A stretch of 47,197 nucleotides of DNA from Bacteroidales bacterium UBA6828 (GCA_002452095.1 DKEG01000021.1:30468-77664), one strand, 5' to 3'; shown: positions 24,867 through 33,709, counted from the stretch's first letter. Notes: generated by a model not told the origin, from the letters alone. A program made the numbers and translations.

Positions 24867-26197
24867 AACGTTCCTTTTTTGCTTTGGTGCTGATGGCAGC
24901 ACTGACTTTTGCAGGTGTAACCTTTCCGGCTTCGGCTTCGGCAGCCGACCGTGCGCACACTCTGAAGGTGTACAACTGGGCAGATTATATCGATATGGAT
25001 AATGTGCTCAACAAGTTCCCCGAGTGGTACAAGGCACAGACGGGCGAGGACGTAACGATACAGTACTCGACCTTTGACATCAACGAGTCGATGCTCACCC
25101 AGATAGAGGTGGGACACGAGGACTATGACGTGATCTGCCCGAGCGAGTATATCATTGAGCGTATGCTCCGCAACAACCTGCTGCTGAAGATAGACAAGAA
25201 CTTCGGCGAGACCCCCGACTATACCACCAACGTGGCTCCGTTTGCCGTGGAGAAATTCCAAGAGATGGCACCCGACAGCAGCGTGAATGTGGCGGACTAT
25301 ACGGTAGGTTATATGTGGGGAACGACGGGTATATTGTACAACACGGCGCATGTGGACGGTGCCGACCTGCAGTCGTGGTCGTTTCTGACCAATCCGAAGT
25401 TTGCGGGTAAGATCTTTATGAAGGATGCTTTCCGCGACATCTATTCGTGCGTGGTGCTGTATGCCTACCGCGATGAGATTGCCCGCGGCGAGGTAACGCG
25501 CGACGAACTGGTGGCACACATCACGCCGGAGCGTATCCAGCGTGTGGAGGATACGCTAAAAGTAGCGAAGAATAATATCGCCGGCTGGGAAGTGGACTTC
25601 GGCAAAGAAGAGATGTGCAAAGGACAAACATGGATGAATGTATCGTGGTCGGGCGATGCGCAATGGGCGATAGACGAAGCCGCCGAGGGTGTGGAACTGG
25701 CATATATCGTTCCTAAAGAAGGGTCGAATGTATGGTTCGACGGCTGGTGTATTCCGAAATATGCCGTAAACACCAAGGCAGCCAGTTATTTCATCAACTA
25801 TCTCTGTATGCCGGAGAATGCCATCCTGAATATGGAGGAGATCGGTTATGTGAGCGTTATTGCTTCGCCGGAGGTGTTGGAATGGGCGGACGATGCGGCA
25901 GAGAACGAGGAGACGGCGGACTTGAGTTACTTCTTTGGCGAGGACGCTACGGCAGTACATGCCAATCAGGTGCTTTACCCTGACAGGAGTGTGATTGAGC
26001 GTTGCGCCTTGATGCACGACTGCGGCGACCAGACCAAAGATATGCTGGAGATGTGGAACCGCGTGAAAGGCGACAACCTCTCGAGCGGAATGGTGATTTT
26101 CCTGGTGGTTGTGCTGGTTCTGATAGTAGGTGGTATCATTTTTGCTGCTGTCAATAAGAACAAGAAGAAGGCGCAGCAGCGCGGACGGCGGAAATAA
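24863..26197 (+). CDS. potD: Polyamine-binding protein PotD with C-terminal anchor
   Basis: Periplasmic substrate-binding subunit. 444 residues: the signal peptide ends near ASASAAD, then comes the typical PotD start LKVYNWADYIDMDNVL, followed by YDVICPSEYIIERM and GYMWGTTGILYNT. The ligand pocket region includes WFDGWCIPKYAVN. The oddity is at the end: a 22-residue hydrophobic segment at about 409-430 (VIFLVVVLVLIVGGIIFAAV) followed by a Lys/Arg-rich tail. PotD is usually soluble or a lipoprotein; here there is no lipobox Cys, so the protein is probably tethered to the inner membrane by its C-terminus, with the basic tail in the cytoplasm. The rest of the protein is full length, and the gene overlaps potC by 4 bp. 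Confidence 0.94.
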   Translation: MKRSFFALVLMAALTFAGVTFPASASAADRAHTLKVYNWADYIDMDNVLNKFPEWYKAQTGEDVTIQYSTFDINESMLTQIEVGHEDYDVICPSEYIIERMLRNNLLLKIDKNFGETPDYTTNVAPFAVEKFQEMAPDSSVNVADYTVGYMWGTTGILYNTAHVDGADLQSWSFLTNPKFAGKIFMKDAFRDIYSCVVLYAYRDEIARGEVTRDELVAHITPERIQRVEDTLKVAKNNIAGWEVDFGKEEMCKGQTWMNVSWSGDAQWAIDEAAEGVELAYIVPKEGSNVWFDGWCIPKYAVNTKAASYFINYLCMPENAILNMEEIGYVSVIASPEVLEWADDAAENEETADLSYFFGEDATAVHANQVLYPDRSVIERCALMHDCGDQTKDMLEMWNRVKGDNLSSGMVIFLVVVLVLIVGGIIFAAVNKNKKKAQQRGRRK

Positions 26198-26232
26198 AGA
26201 CAGGAACTGACCGTCTGCGCTGACAGTAAGCC

Positions 26233-26265
26233 GGGCGGATGACGGGTGGATGTCAGGTGGATAGG
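26233..26265. repeat. 11-bp array after potD, 3 units
   Basis: GGGCGGATGAC, GGGTGGATGTC, AGGTGGATAGG. The complement, rotated, is CACC-CGA-CATC, close to the units at 9586-9596. Confidence 0.88.
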
Positions 26266-26304
26266 CTTTGCTTTCCGCCTGCATTCTGTACCTATACTAT
26301 ACGG

Positions 26305-26326
26305 AATCACCTACTAATCACCTACT
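26305..26326. repeat. 11-bp array, inverted copy of 1-22
   Basis: Two exact units of AATCACCTACT. With the two preceding bases it is the exact complement of 1-24. Confidence 0.92.
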
Positions 26327-26365
26327 CTTGTAAGCACGAAGTATAACACCGATAATACAACTGAT

Positions 26366-29332
26366 ATGAAGCGAATAATCCGAACATTGGTACTGCTTGC
26401 GCTGTTGTTGTGCGTGGCGGAAGGCTATGCGCAACAATCGCAGATGGAGACCGACTACAACCGTATTGCAGAACGCTTTGAGGCACGCGACAAGAGTTTG
26501 CAGAAAGACCTGAAAACCTATCTGCAGAAATACCCATACACGACCTACGAAGACGAGATACACTTTATGTCGGGCGTGCTGCAAGCTGAGAAAGCCAAAT
26601 GGAAACAGGCAAGCAAGGAGTTGGAGCAGGTGGAGCATACGGCTCTGACCCGCCCGCACCAGACGGATTATCAGTTCTATCGCGGTTACTGCTACCTGAT
26701 GCTGCAGGAGTATTCGCGGGCGGTGGTCTATTTCGCGCAACTGAAGAAGACCGCCAACCCCTACACGACGAAGGCGACGTACTACTATGCCTATAGCCGG
26801 TACAAACAGCAGAAATACGACAAGGCATTGCCTGCGCTGCTGTCGCTGGAAGATGTGAGCGAGTACCAAAAGACGGTACCCTACTACATCGTGCAGATCT
26901 ATTACGCGCAGCAGGAATACACCGAGGTGAGGCAGCGTGCGGAGGCTTTGCTGGCAGCGCAGCCCGACAACGGGAACAATGCGGAACTGCACCGTATGCT
27001 GGGTGAGATGTACTACCTGAAGGGGACAAAGAACAAAGAACAAAGAACAAAGAACGAAGACCTGAAAAAGGCGGTGGAGCATTTGCAGGCGTATGAGAAA
27101 GCCGTGCGCTCAACCGATGTGCCGCTAGTGCGCAACGACCTGTACCTACTCGGTATGGCGGAATACCAACTCGGGGCGTACAAAGAGGCGGTCGGGTATC
27201 TGAAGCAGGTGAAGCAGGAGAATGATACCATCTCGGAGAGCGTGTGCCTGACGCTGGGCAATGCGTATATCCAACTCGGGCAGCCCGAGCAGGCGAAACT
27301 ATCGTACCAAGCGGCTGCCGCCTATCGGCTGACTCCCGCGGTACGCGAAGAAGCCCTATACAACTATACGCTCTGCACTTATAATTCGTCCACGGCTCTG
27401 GGCGAGAGCGTACGTGCGTTCACCGAGTTTCTGACCGAGTTTCCGGACAGCAAATACGAAAACGAGATCTATGCGCTGCTGAGCGATGCGTTTGTGCGGT
27501 CGCGCAACTATGCCTCGGCGTTGTCGGTATTGGATTCGATAGACAACCCGATGCCCAAGATGCTGCAAACCAAGCAGTATCTGCGTTACCAGTTGGGTGT
27601 GGACGCTTTTCTGCAAAACAAGATGGAGCAGGCACGCGGACGTATGACGGAGGTGATAGACCACAATACCGAGTCGGCGCAATACACCACCGAGGCATAC
27701 TACTGGCGTGCGGAAGCCGACTACCGGCTGCACGACTACGACGCTTGCATTGACGACCTCAACAGGTATATGGCGCAGAGCGATGTGCGCCGATCGAGCA
27801 ACTACCTGCAAGCCGACTACCTGGGTGGCTATGCGTATTTTGCGCAAAAGGACTATCCGAAAGCGCAGACACGGTTCTTGCGCTATATCGACAATGCCGA
27901 CCCCAATGACCCGACCTATGCCGATGCGCTCAACCGTATAGGCGACTGCTATTTCAATGCACGCAATTTCCCGTCCGCCATAGCCTACTACGGTCAGGTG
28001 GTGGACAAGAACGCCACGGGAGCGGATTATGCCACGTTCCAGCGCGGTTATGCCCAAGGTTTGCAGCACAAGTACAACGACAAGATCAACACAATGCGCA
28101 CCCTTGTATCGCGCTATCCGAAATCGGACTATGCGGACGACGGTCTCTACGAGACGGCGCGTGCGCAACTGCAATTGGACAACGAGCGTGCGGCGATAGC
28201 GTCGTACGAGCAACTGCTGCAGAACTACCCCAACAGCAACCTCGCCCGCAAGGCATCGCTGGAGCGGGCTATGCTCTACCGCAACCTGCACGAGGACGAC
28301 AAAGCCATTGCCGCCTACAAGCATACGATAGAGACCTACCCCGCTTGCGAGGAGGCTTATACGGCGTTGGACGGACTGGAGGCACTGTATGTGGAGAACG
28401 GCAACATCAGCGAGTATCTGGCTTATACCAAGCAACTCGGGCGTATGAATATGCAGGTTACCACGCAGGACGACTCGCTGAGTTTCGCCTCCGCCGAACT
28501 GCAATATATGCAGGGCAACTATCAGCGTGCGGCAGCGGCGTTGGCAGTTTATCTGAACAAGTACTGCTCGGGCAGCCGCTATTGCACCACGGCACAATAC
28601 TATATTGCCGATTCGTACTACCGTCTGGGCGAGAAAACCGATGCGTTGCGCGAGTACAAAGCATTGACCGACATCACGGGCAACCCGTATATGGAAGAGG
28701 CGTGTATGCGTGTGGCAGAACTGAGTTACGACGCACAAGACTACCGCACCTCGCTGGATTATTTCTACAAAATGCTCTCGCAGGCGTCCGACCATGACAA
28801 GATCAACATCGCCCGTCTGGGTATCCTGCGTTGCAGTTACTACATGGGCAACCACCAATCGACGATAGATATCGCCACGCAGATACTCGCCGACGAACCC
28901 GTGGCGGACGATGTACGCAAGGAAGCACTCTACAACCGTGCGAAAGCCTATATCGCCTTGTCGCAATACGAACAAGCTATCAGCGACCTGACCCCGCTTG
29001 CCAACGAGGTGCGCACGGCTACGGGCGCAGAGGCTAAATACTTGCTTGCCGATTGTCAATTCCGCCTCGGAAACCTCGACAAGGCTGAAGCGGAGGTGAT
29101 GTCGTTTGCAGGGATGAATACGCAGCAGCAGTACTGGTTAGCCCGTGCATTGGTGCTGCTCTCGGACATCAATATGCGCCGCGGCGATGATTTCCAAGCC
29201 CGGCAGTACCTGCTGACACTGCAAGCCAACTACCGCGGTGAGGATGATATACAAACGCTGGTGAGCGAGCGCATTGCCGCCCTCGATGAGAAAGAAAGAG
29301 AACAAGTAGTAGAACCCGAAAGCGAAGACTGA
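26366..29332 (+). CDS. Large exported TPR protein
   Basis: 988 residues. A signal peptide (IIRTLVLLALLLCVAEGYAQQ) is followed by TPR-like helical repeats through nearly the whole length, with typical pieces such as YTTEAYYWRAEADYRLHDY, AYFAQKDYPKAQTRFLRYI and CTTAQYYIADSYYRLGE. It ends with an acidic tail (EPESED). A 7-bp DNA array encodes an unrelated lysine-rich insert near residues 221-232 (GTKNKEQRTKNE) between two helices. The next gene, an outer-membrane barrel, starts 1 bp after its stop, so the pair is cotranscribed. From memory such a TPR-plus-barrel pair recurs in Bacteroidales, often annotated as tetratricopeptide protein plus TonB-dependent receptor; its function is not known. It probably acts in the periplasm as a scaffold for the barrel. 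No clear promoter was found. Confidence 0.88.
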   Translation: MKRIIRTLVLLALLLCVAEGYAQQSQMETDYNRIAERFEARDKSLQKDLKTYLQKYPYTTYEDEIHFMSGVLQAEKAKWKQASKELEQVEHTALTRPHQTDYQFYRGYCYLMLQEYSRAVVYFAQLKKTANPYTTKATYYYAYSRYKQQKYDKALPALLSLEDVSEYQKTVPYYIVQIYYAQQEYTEVRQRAEALLAAQPDNGNNAELHRMLGEMYYLKGTKNKEQRTKNEDLKKAVEHLQAYEKAVRSTDVPLVRNDLYLLGMAEYQLGAYKEAVGYLKQVKQENDTISESVCLTLGNAYIQLGQPEQAKLSYQAAAAYRLTPAVREEALYNYTLCTYNSSTALGESVRAFTEFLTEFPDSKYENEIYALLSDAFVRSRNYASALSVLDSIDNPMPKMLQTKQYLRYQLGVDAFLQNKMEQARGRMTEVIDHNTESAQYTTEAYYWRAEADYRLHDYDACIDDLNRYMAQSDVRRSSNYLQADYLGGYAYFAQKDYPKAQTRFLRYIDNADPNDPTYADALNRIGDCYFNARNFPSAIAYYGQVVDKNATGADYATFQRGYAQGLQHKYNDKINTMRTLVSRYPKSDYADDGLYETARAQLQLDNERAAIASYEQLLQNYPNSNLARKASLERAMLYRNLHEDDKAIAAYKHTIETYPACEEAYTALDGLEALYVENGNISEYLAYTKQLGRMNMQVTTQDDSLSFASAELQYMQGNYQRAAAALAVYLNKYCSGSRYCTTAQYYIADSYYRLGEKTDALREYKALTDITGNPYMEEACMRVAELSYDAQDYRTSLDYFYKMLSQASDHDKINIARLGILRCSYYMGNHQSTIDIATQILADEPVADDVRKEALYNRAKAYIALSQYEQAISDLTPLANEVRTATGAEAKYLLADCQFRLGNLDKAEAEVMSFAGMNTQQQYWLARALVLLSDINMRRGDDFQARQYLLTLQANYRGEDDIQTLVSERIAALDEKEREQVVEPESED
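27026..27060 (+). repeat. 7-bp array inside TPR gene (35 bp)
   Basis: Four exact copies of ACAAAGA and a final ACGAAGA. Same end unit and length as the array in potA. Confidence 0.95.
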
Positions 29333-29333
29333 T

Positions 29334-31136
29334 ATGAAACGCATACTCCTCATTTTGAATTCTGCATTATGCATTACGCATTACGTATTAGCACAGGATA
29401 GCACCCTCAACCGCAATGTAACGGTGGAGCGTGAGTTCCAACCGGTGGTGCAGTCGGCGGGCAAAATCAACGTCCGTCCGAAAGTGCTGGAGACGACCCT
29501 GCCTGCCGCAGAGGTGCATTATTCCGATTATAATGCTATGCTTTCGCCTGCTTTTAACACCAATTCGCTCCTGAGCCAGCCGATGCGTTTCTCTGCGCCT
29601 CACCAATACAACGGATATGTGCGGGGCGGACTGGGGCATACCAATACGCTGTTTGATTTCGCTTATCATCTGGACGACAAGCGGAACAGCATTCTTGATG
29701 TCTATGCCAACCATCGTGCCGAGTGGGGGCGGCGTGCCAATAGCAACACCCGTTTGGGGTTCGGTTTCCGCCATACGTTCTCTACGTGCGACCTCTATTT
29801 CGGTTTTCGGGGTGCCAACCGTTTCTATACCCGCTACGGGCGGTATTACGATGGCAATAAGGGACTGACGGTGGCGCATTACAGCGATTTGCAGCCCGAG
29901 GACAGGCAGAATATATGGACGGTGGATGCCTTTGCGGGCGTAAAGAGCAACAACAGATCGGATATACAATACAAGGCGCAAGTGGACTATACGCTTTTTG
30001 CACTGCCCGACTATGTATCCGAACACCAGGTGCGTACCACTGCCAACATCGACTGGAGCAGCGATGCGCACCACGTGGGCGGCAATGTATATGTGCAGAA
30101 CTCGTTTCTGCAAACCGACCAAGTGGCAGACACGTTGTTCAACTCGCGCCACGCATTGCGTATCGAGCCGTATTATGCCTACCGGGGTCGCCGTTTCTCC
30201 ATCCATACGGGGGTGAACTTTGATGTCAATATCGGTCGCGGGCAGTTCTTGTCCGGTTTGGAGCAGGTTACGTTTGCGCCATCGCCCAAGGTGGAGTTTG
30301 AGGCACAGATAGCCAAGAAATGGCTCACTATGTATGGTATTGCGCAGGGCAGTCTGTCCACGGGGACGCTGCAAGCCTATATGGAGGGGCTTCCCTATCG
30401 TGCCATCGATCCGGGGATTACATCGCACCACGTGGCGGGCTATACGCCTATTGATGCGCAACTCGGTTTCCATATCCGCCTCTATCGCGACCTGCTGATT
30501 GACATCTATGGCGGCTATGCCTATCAGAAGAATAAGATCACCTCGGTGGCTACGGTGGAGCAGATTACCTCCCCCGCCGGTGTAACCATCCTGCCCGGTA
30601 CGTTCTCCTATTTCTATGGCGACTATGGTCGCGGCAAGATAGGAGCAGCATTCTCCTATCATTATCAGGATATTATCAATATCCACCTGTGGGGGAACTA
30701 CTATTTCTGGCAGGCTTTCCGTCAGGAGAACATAGAGAATGGCAATTTCACCAAGGCTTGGTATAGCGTGCCGGTGCGTGCAGACGGAGTGTATGACCGT
30801 GCTGCGTGGGATATGGGGCTTCGTATTGACGCCCGTATCGACAAGCATTGGACGCTCTATAGCGACAACCGTTTTGTGGGCAGCCGCACCGCATTGGTGT
30901 CAATGCCCGATGCCAACGGTTCGTATGAGCGCACCCTCAAACCGATTGTCCAACTGAGCCTCGGTTGCCAATATGAGACGGTGGTTGGCAGCAAGTCGTT
31001 CCGCGAGAAAACCACGCAGCCCAATCTGGCGGTGTTCTTCCAACTCAACAACTATATTCACCGTCGCAACGACATTTGGTACGGGTATCAGTCGCAGGGT
31101 ATCAATTTCCTACTGGGAGTAACCTATAAATTCTAA
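29334..31136 (+). CDS. Outer-membrane beta-barrel protein
   Basis: 600 residues. After the signal peptide (RILLILNSALCITHYVLA, encoded in part by a 7-bp array) comes a short periplasmic segment, NVTVEREFQPVVQSAGKINV, resembling the start of TonB-receptor-like proteins that occur beside TPR genes in this order. From about residue 80 the sequence alternates in amphipathic strands with aromatic girdles (YVRGGLGHTNTLFDFAYHL, FGFRHTFSTCDLYFGFRG) and ends in the aromatic-terminated strand GINFLLGVTYKF, the C-terminal signature for outer-membrane insertion. No plug domain with a TonB box was recognised, and the protein is shorter than SusC-type receptors. It directly follows the TPR gene and converges on aroB with 1 bp between them. 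The substrate is unknown. Confidence 0.85.
   Translation: MKRILLILNSALCITHYVLAQDSTLNRNVTVEREFQPVVQSAGKINVRPKVLETTLPAAEVHYSDYNAMLSPAFNTNSLLSQPMRFSAPHQYNGYVRGGLGHTNTLFDFAYHLDDKRNSILDVYANHRAEWGRRANSNTRLGFGFRHTFSTCDLYFGFRGANRFYTRYGRYYDGNKGLTVAHYSDLQPEDRQNIWTVDAFAGVKSNNRSDIQYKAQVDYTLFALPDYVSEHQVRTTANIDWSSDAHHVGGNVYVQNSFLQTDQVADTLFNSRHALRIEPYYAYRGRRFSIHTGVNFDVNIGRGQFLSGLEQVTFAPSPKVEFEAQIAKKWLTMYGIAQGSLSTGTLQAYMEGLPYRAIDPGITSHHVAGYTPIDAQLGFHIRLYRDLLIDIYGGYAYQKNKITSVATVEQITSPAGVTILPGTFSYFYGDYGRGKIGAAFSYHYQDIINIHLWGNYYFWQAFRQENIENGNFTKAWYSVPVRADGVYDRAAWDMGLRIDARIDKHWTLYSDNRFVGSRTALVSMPDANGSYERTLKPIVQLSLGCQYETVVGSKSFREKTTQPNLAVFFQLNNYIHRRNDIWYGYQSQGINFLLGVTYKF
29357..29391 (+). repeat. 7-bp array in signal-peptide codons (35 bp)
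   Basis: GAATTCT, GCATTAT, GCATTAC twice, GTATTAG. It encodes NSALCITHYVLA, the second half of the barrel protein's signal peptide. Confidence 0.88.
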
Positions 31137-31137
31137 A

Positions 31138-32229
31138 TCAAAGGGAGAAAAGATAGTCCAATGCCTCTGCGATAGCGGAGGCGGGCAAAGTCCGGTTGAT
31201 AACCGGTTCGCCGATGTTGCGCAGGAGCGTGAAATTGGGGAGTATTTCCGCCGTTGTACCATCTGCAGATGAGGCAACGGCGTTTTTTTTGTCCTGCGAC
31301 ATCAGTTCCATAAGACGCGACTGCTCTTTGCAGTTGCAGGCGGGGCGTCCGTAGTATTCCGACATTATGCGGGTCAGTTGCATCAGCGGTTCGCGCGGGC
31401 AGCCGAGATGTACGACACTCAGATAGAGTTCGGCAATCATTCCCCATAGGACGCAATAGCCGTGCGGAGGCTGCGGCTCTGTGTGTTGCTCCAAAGACAA
31501 CGACTCAATGGCGTGCCCCACGGTATGCCCGAAATTCAGTGCGTGGCGCAACCCTTTTTCGTGCGGGTCTGCCGCCACAATCCGTTGTTTTACAGCCAGG
31601 CTTGTTTTTATCAGCGGTGCAAAAGCCATAATATGCCCCCGCGCCTTATCAGTACGCATAGCCCGCAGGTAGCCCTCTATGTCAAATGCCAAGAGTTGTT
31701 GCCAATCGCTTTCGGACGACAGCAGGGCGTGCTTGAGCATCTCGGCAAAGCCGCTCAGGAATTCCCGCTCGGGGAGTGTCTGCAAGAAAGTGGGGCAGAC
31801 AATGGTCTCTATGGGTTCGGCAAAGATACCGATACAATTCTTCAGTCCGTGGTAGTTAAACCCCGTCTTCCTGCCTGTTGAGGCATCCACCATAGCCAGC
31901 AGTGTGGTGGGGATATTCAGAAAGTCAATCCCGCGTTTGTAGGTGGCTGCCGCAAACCCGCCGAGATCGGTGGTCAGTCCGCCGCCTATGTTGACAAGCA
32001 GTCCTTGGCGGGTGATATGGTGTTCGAACAGGAAATCCCATATCCGCTCCACCGTCTCTATCGTCTTGTTCTCTTCCCCGTCGGGGATACTCAAAAGCGG
32101 GTAATCACATCCTGTAAAAGTCAGGTGGATATAAGGTGGATATAAGGTGGATAGCAGGCAAATCTGTGTCTGCGGATAATGCGCCGCAATGGGCGCAAGC
32201 GTGCGTTGTAGGTCGTGGGTGAAAAGCAT
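31138..32229 (-). CDS. aroB: 3-dehydroquinate synthase
   Basis: Second step of the shikimate pathway, converting DAHP to 3-dehydroquinate with NAD and a divalent metal. 363 residues. NAD-binding VNIGGGLTTDLGGFAA is near residue 80, and the metal and active-site elements are present: SGFAEMLKHALL, LNFGHTVGHAIE, PPHGYCVLWG. Two oddities: the usual VDASVGGKTG loop reads VDASTGRKTG, replacing the second Gly by Arg; and residues about 25-36 (LSTLYPPYIHLT) are encoded by three exact-period 11-bp repeats, 33 bp, so the frame is kept. The start at 32229 is 3 bp after the stop of the DUF4832 gene and is presumably cotranscribed. Converges with the barrel gene. Confidence 0.93.
   Translation of the reverse strand: MLFTHDLQRTLAPIAAHYPQTQICLLSTLYPPYIHLTFTGCDYPLLSIPDGEENKTIETVERIWDFLFEHHITRQGLLVNIGGGLTTDLGGFAAATYKRGIDFLNIPTTLLAMVDASTGRKTGFNYHGLKNCIGIFAEPIETIVCPTFLQTLPEREFLSGFAEMLKHALLSSESDWQQLLAFDIEGYLRAMRTDKARGHIMAFAPLIKTSLAVKQRIVAADPHEKGLRHALNFGHTVGHAIESLSLEQHTEPQPPHGYCVLWGMIAELYLSVVHLGCPREPLMQLTRIMSEYYGRPACNCKEQSRLMELMSQDKKNAVASSADGTTAEILPNFTLLRNIGEPVINRTLPASAIAEALDYLFSL
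32123..32155 (-). repeat. 11-bp array inside aroB (33 bp)
   Basis: AGGTGGATATA twice, then AGGTGGATAGC on the + strand. The complement unit TATCCACCTTA also occurs at 35709-35719. Three units equal 11 codons, so the insertion is in frame. Confidence 0.93.
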
Positions 32230-32232
32230 TGT

Positions 32233-33621
32233 CTATTTTACATCCGCATTGAATTGTATCTGCTGCGAAGTGAGAATATACGGCGATACGATATGCAGGT
32301 CGGAGCCGCTGTTCAGTCCCGCAGGTATCACAACCGTCTTGCTCGCACCGGGCAGCAGTCCTGCCAGCGAAGTGGGAGATTGGGTATCACCGATAGCGAA
32401 ATACGCATCGCGGTAGAGTGGGGCAACGCCCTCGTTGCAAACGGTTACCCATGTCTGTGTACCGTCTGTCTTGCAATCGGTTACGCGGAAACAATACCCG
32501 CTTGCCATACCTGCCGACTTGAACCGTGCCGTGGTGCCGTAACTGCCGCTCGGGGCATCGTTGGCTATCATAAACGAGATATGGTATTTCTTAGCCATCT
32601 CTTCCCATGTGTGCCCGTACATACCCGCAGGATTAAGGAAATTCTTCTGGTCATCGCTTGTATAGTAACTGATCTCTCCGCCACATACGCCTGTCTGCCA
32701 ACGGGTTCCCTTGCCGATGGAATTCCAGTTCTCCTCGTTGTAACCGTCCGATGAACCGATCTCGTGTCCCGCATGCATAAAAGAGTCGTCAAACAGCCCG
32801 AATGACAATGCCATAAGTGTCTTGTCTGCCACAATCGGGCTATATGACTCATCGGCTGCATCAATAGAGACAAGCCACGGAATACGCACTACGGATGCCA
32901 TATGTTGGAGAAACTCTTTTTGGTAGGCTTTCGACGGGAAATTAGTACCGAGTTTAAGACCGGTACCATAAATATGATACTCCGACCAATGCCCGAAACC
33001 CACTTCGAGAAAAGCAATACGCGGGTCCTCGTTGTAGCGGGCTGCCAGATCTGTGTAGAACTGCTTCGTAAACCATTGCAGTTCGCTATTGCTCCAATCG
33101 GCATAATAGGTCGGTCCGTCCCCGCCCGGATTTTTGCTGTAGGTCTCTTTGTAGTCAGACAGTGCTTTGATGTATTGCGGGACGGCTGTTGCTCCTTTCG
33201 TACCGTCCACATCGGTGCTGCTGGGATACTCGTAGCGGAAACGGATAATCGCCTGGTGTCCACGCGAAGCAATATCATTCAATATATTCTCAAGATACGC
33301 CCAATTGTATTGTATTTTTCCGTCCTTTTTGCCCGTAACTACCTTGCATGGGAGGCAATAGTGAAACTCCAGACTGATGGAAGATTTATATTCGTTGATA
33401 CGGCTGTGCGACGGCCACATCACAAGCCCCGTCATCGGCTGGACGGCATCTACACGGCTGCTTACCGCCACGCGATGCGTATTATCGGGTATGGCAGGTG
33501 CGGAAAAAGTGATACTGTCCAAATCGGAAACGGTGTATTTGCCGTCTTTCCAAAGGTACATCTGTGCCGGACAAGTTGAGGAAAGAAATAGGGCTGCAAG
33601 TGCCAAAAGAGTGTGTTTCAT
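32233..33621 (-). CDS. Secreted DUF4832-family protein
   Basis: 462 residues. The signal peptide KHTLLALAALFLSSTCPAQ is followed by a short YLWKDGKYTVSDLDSITF segment common at the start of Bacteroidales secreted proteins. From about residue 55 it appears to be a TIM-barrel-like domain: AIIRFRYEYPSS, AFLEVGFGHWSEYHIYG (Glu and Glu in positions suited to glycoside hydrolysis), SFGLFDDSFMHAG and ETWEEM-like HTWEEMAKKYHISFM. The last 100 residues look like the DUF4832 beta-domain, as in the fusion protein at 9733-12522, which has the same kind of module. No T9SS tail. It is the first gene of a pair with aroB (3 bp gap), a strange functional mix. Carbohydrate-active role is inferred, not shown. 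Confidence 0.75.
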   Translation of the reverse strand: MKHTLLALAALFLSSTCPAQMYLWKDGKYTVSDLDSITFSAPAIPDNTHRVAVSSRVDAVQPMTGLVMWPSHSRINEYKSSISLEFHYCLPCKVVTGKKDGKIQYNWAYLENILNDIASRGHQAIIRFRYEYPSSTDVDGTKGATAVPQYIKALSDYKETYSKNPGGDGPTYYADWSNSELQWFTKQFYTDLAARYNEDPRIAFLEVGFGHWSEYHIYGTGLKLGTNFPSKAYQKEFLQHMASVVRIPWLVSIDAADESYSPIVADKTLMALSFGLFDDSFMHAGHEIGSSDGYNEENWNSIGKGTRWQTGVCGGEISYYTSDDQKNFLNPAGMYGHTWEEMAKKYHISFMIANDAPSGSYGTTARFKSAGMASGYCFRVTDCKTDGTQTWVTVCNEGVAPLYRDAYFAIGDTQSPTSLAGLLPGASKTVVIPAGLNSGSDLHIVSPYILTSQQIQFNADVK

Positions 33622-33634
33622 AGAGTATGTGTTT

Positions 33635-33663
33635 TTGTAAACCGATTATTTTTTGTACCTTTG
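33635..33663 (+). promoter_or_regulatory. rnhA promoter
   Basis: TTG at 33635-33637, 18 bases, TACCTTTG at 33656-33663. It excludes the in-frame start at 33613 and supports the ATG at 33703. Confidence 0.72.
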
Positions 33664-33679
33664 CAGGAAATATCGGTTG

Positions 33680-33709
33680 CAAAGATACACATTTTCAGGC
33701 AAATGGCAA
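33680..33709 (-). promoter_or_regulatory. Promoter of DUF4832-aroB unit
   Basis: On the - strand TTG at 33709-33707, 19 bases, TATCTTTG at 33687-33680. Its -33 box lies within the first codons of rnhA, so the divergent promoters overlap and may compete. Confidence 0.72.
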
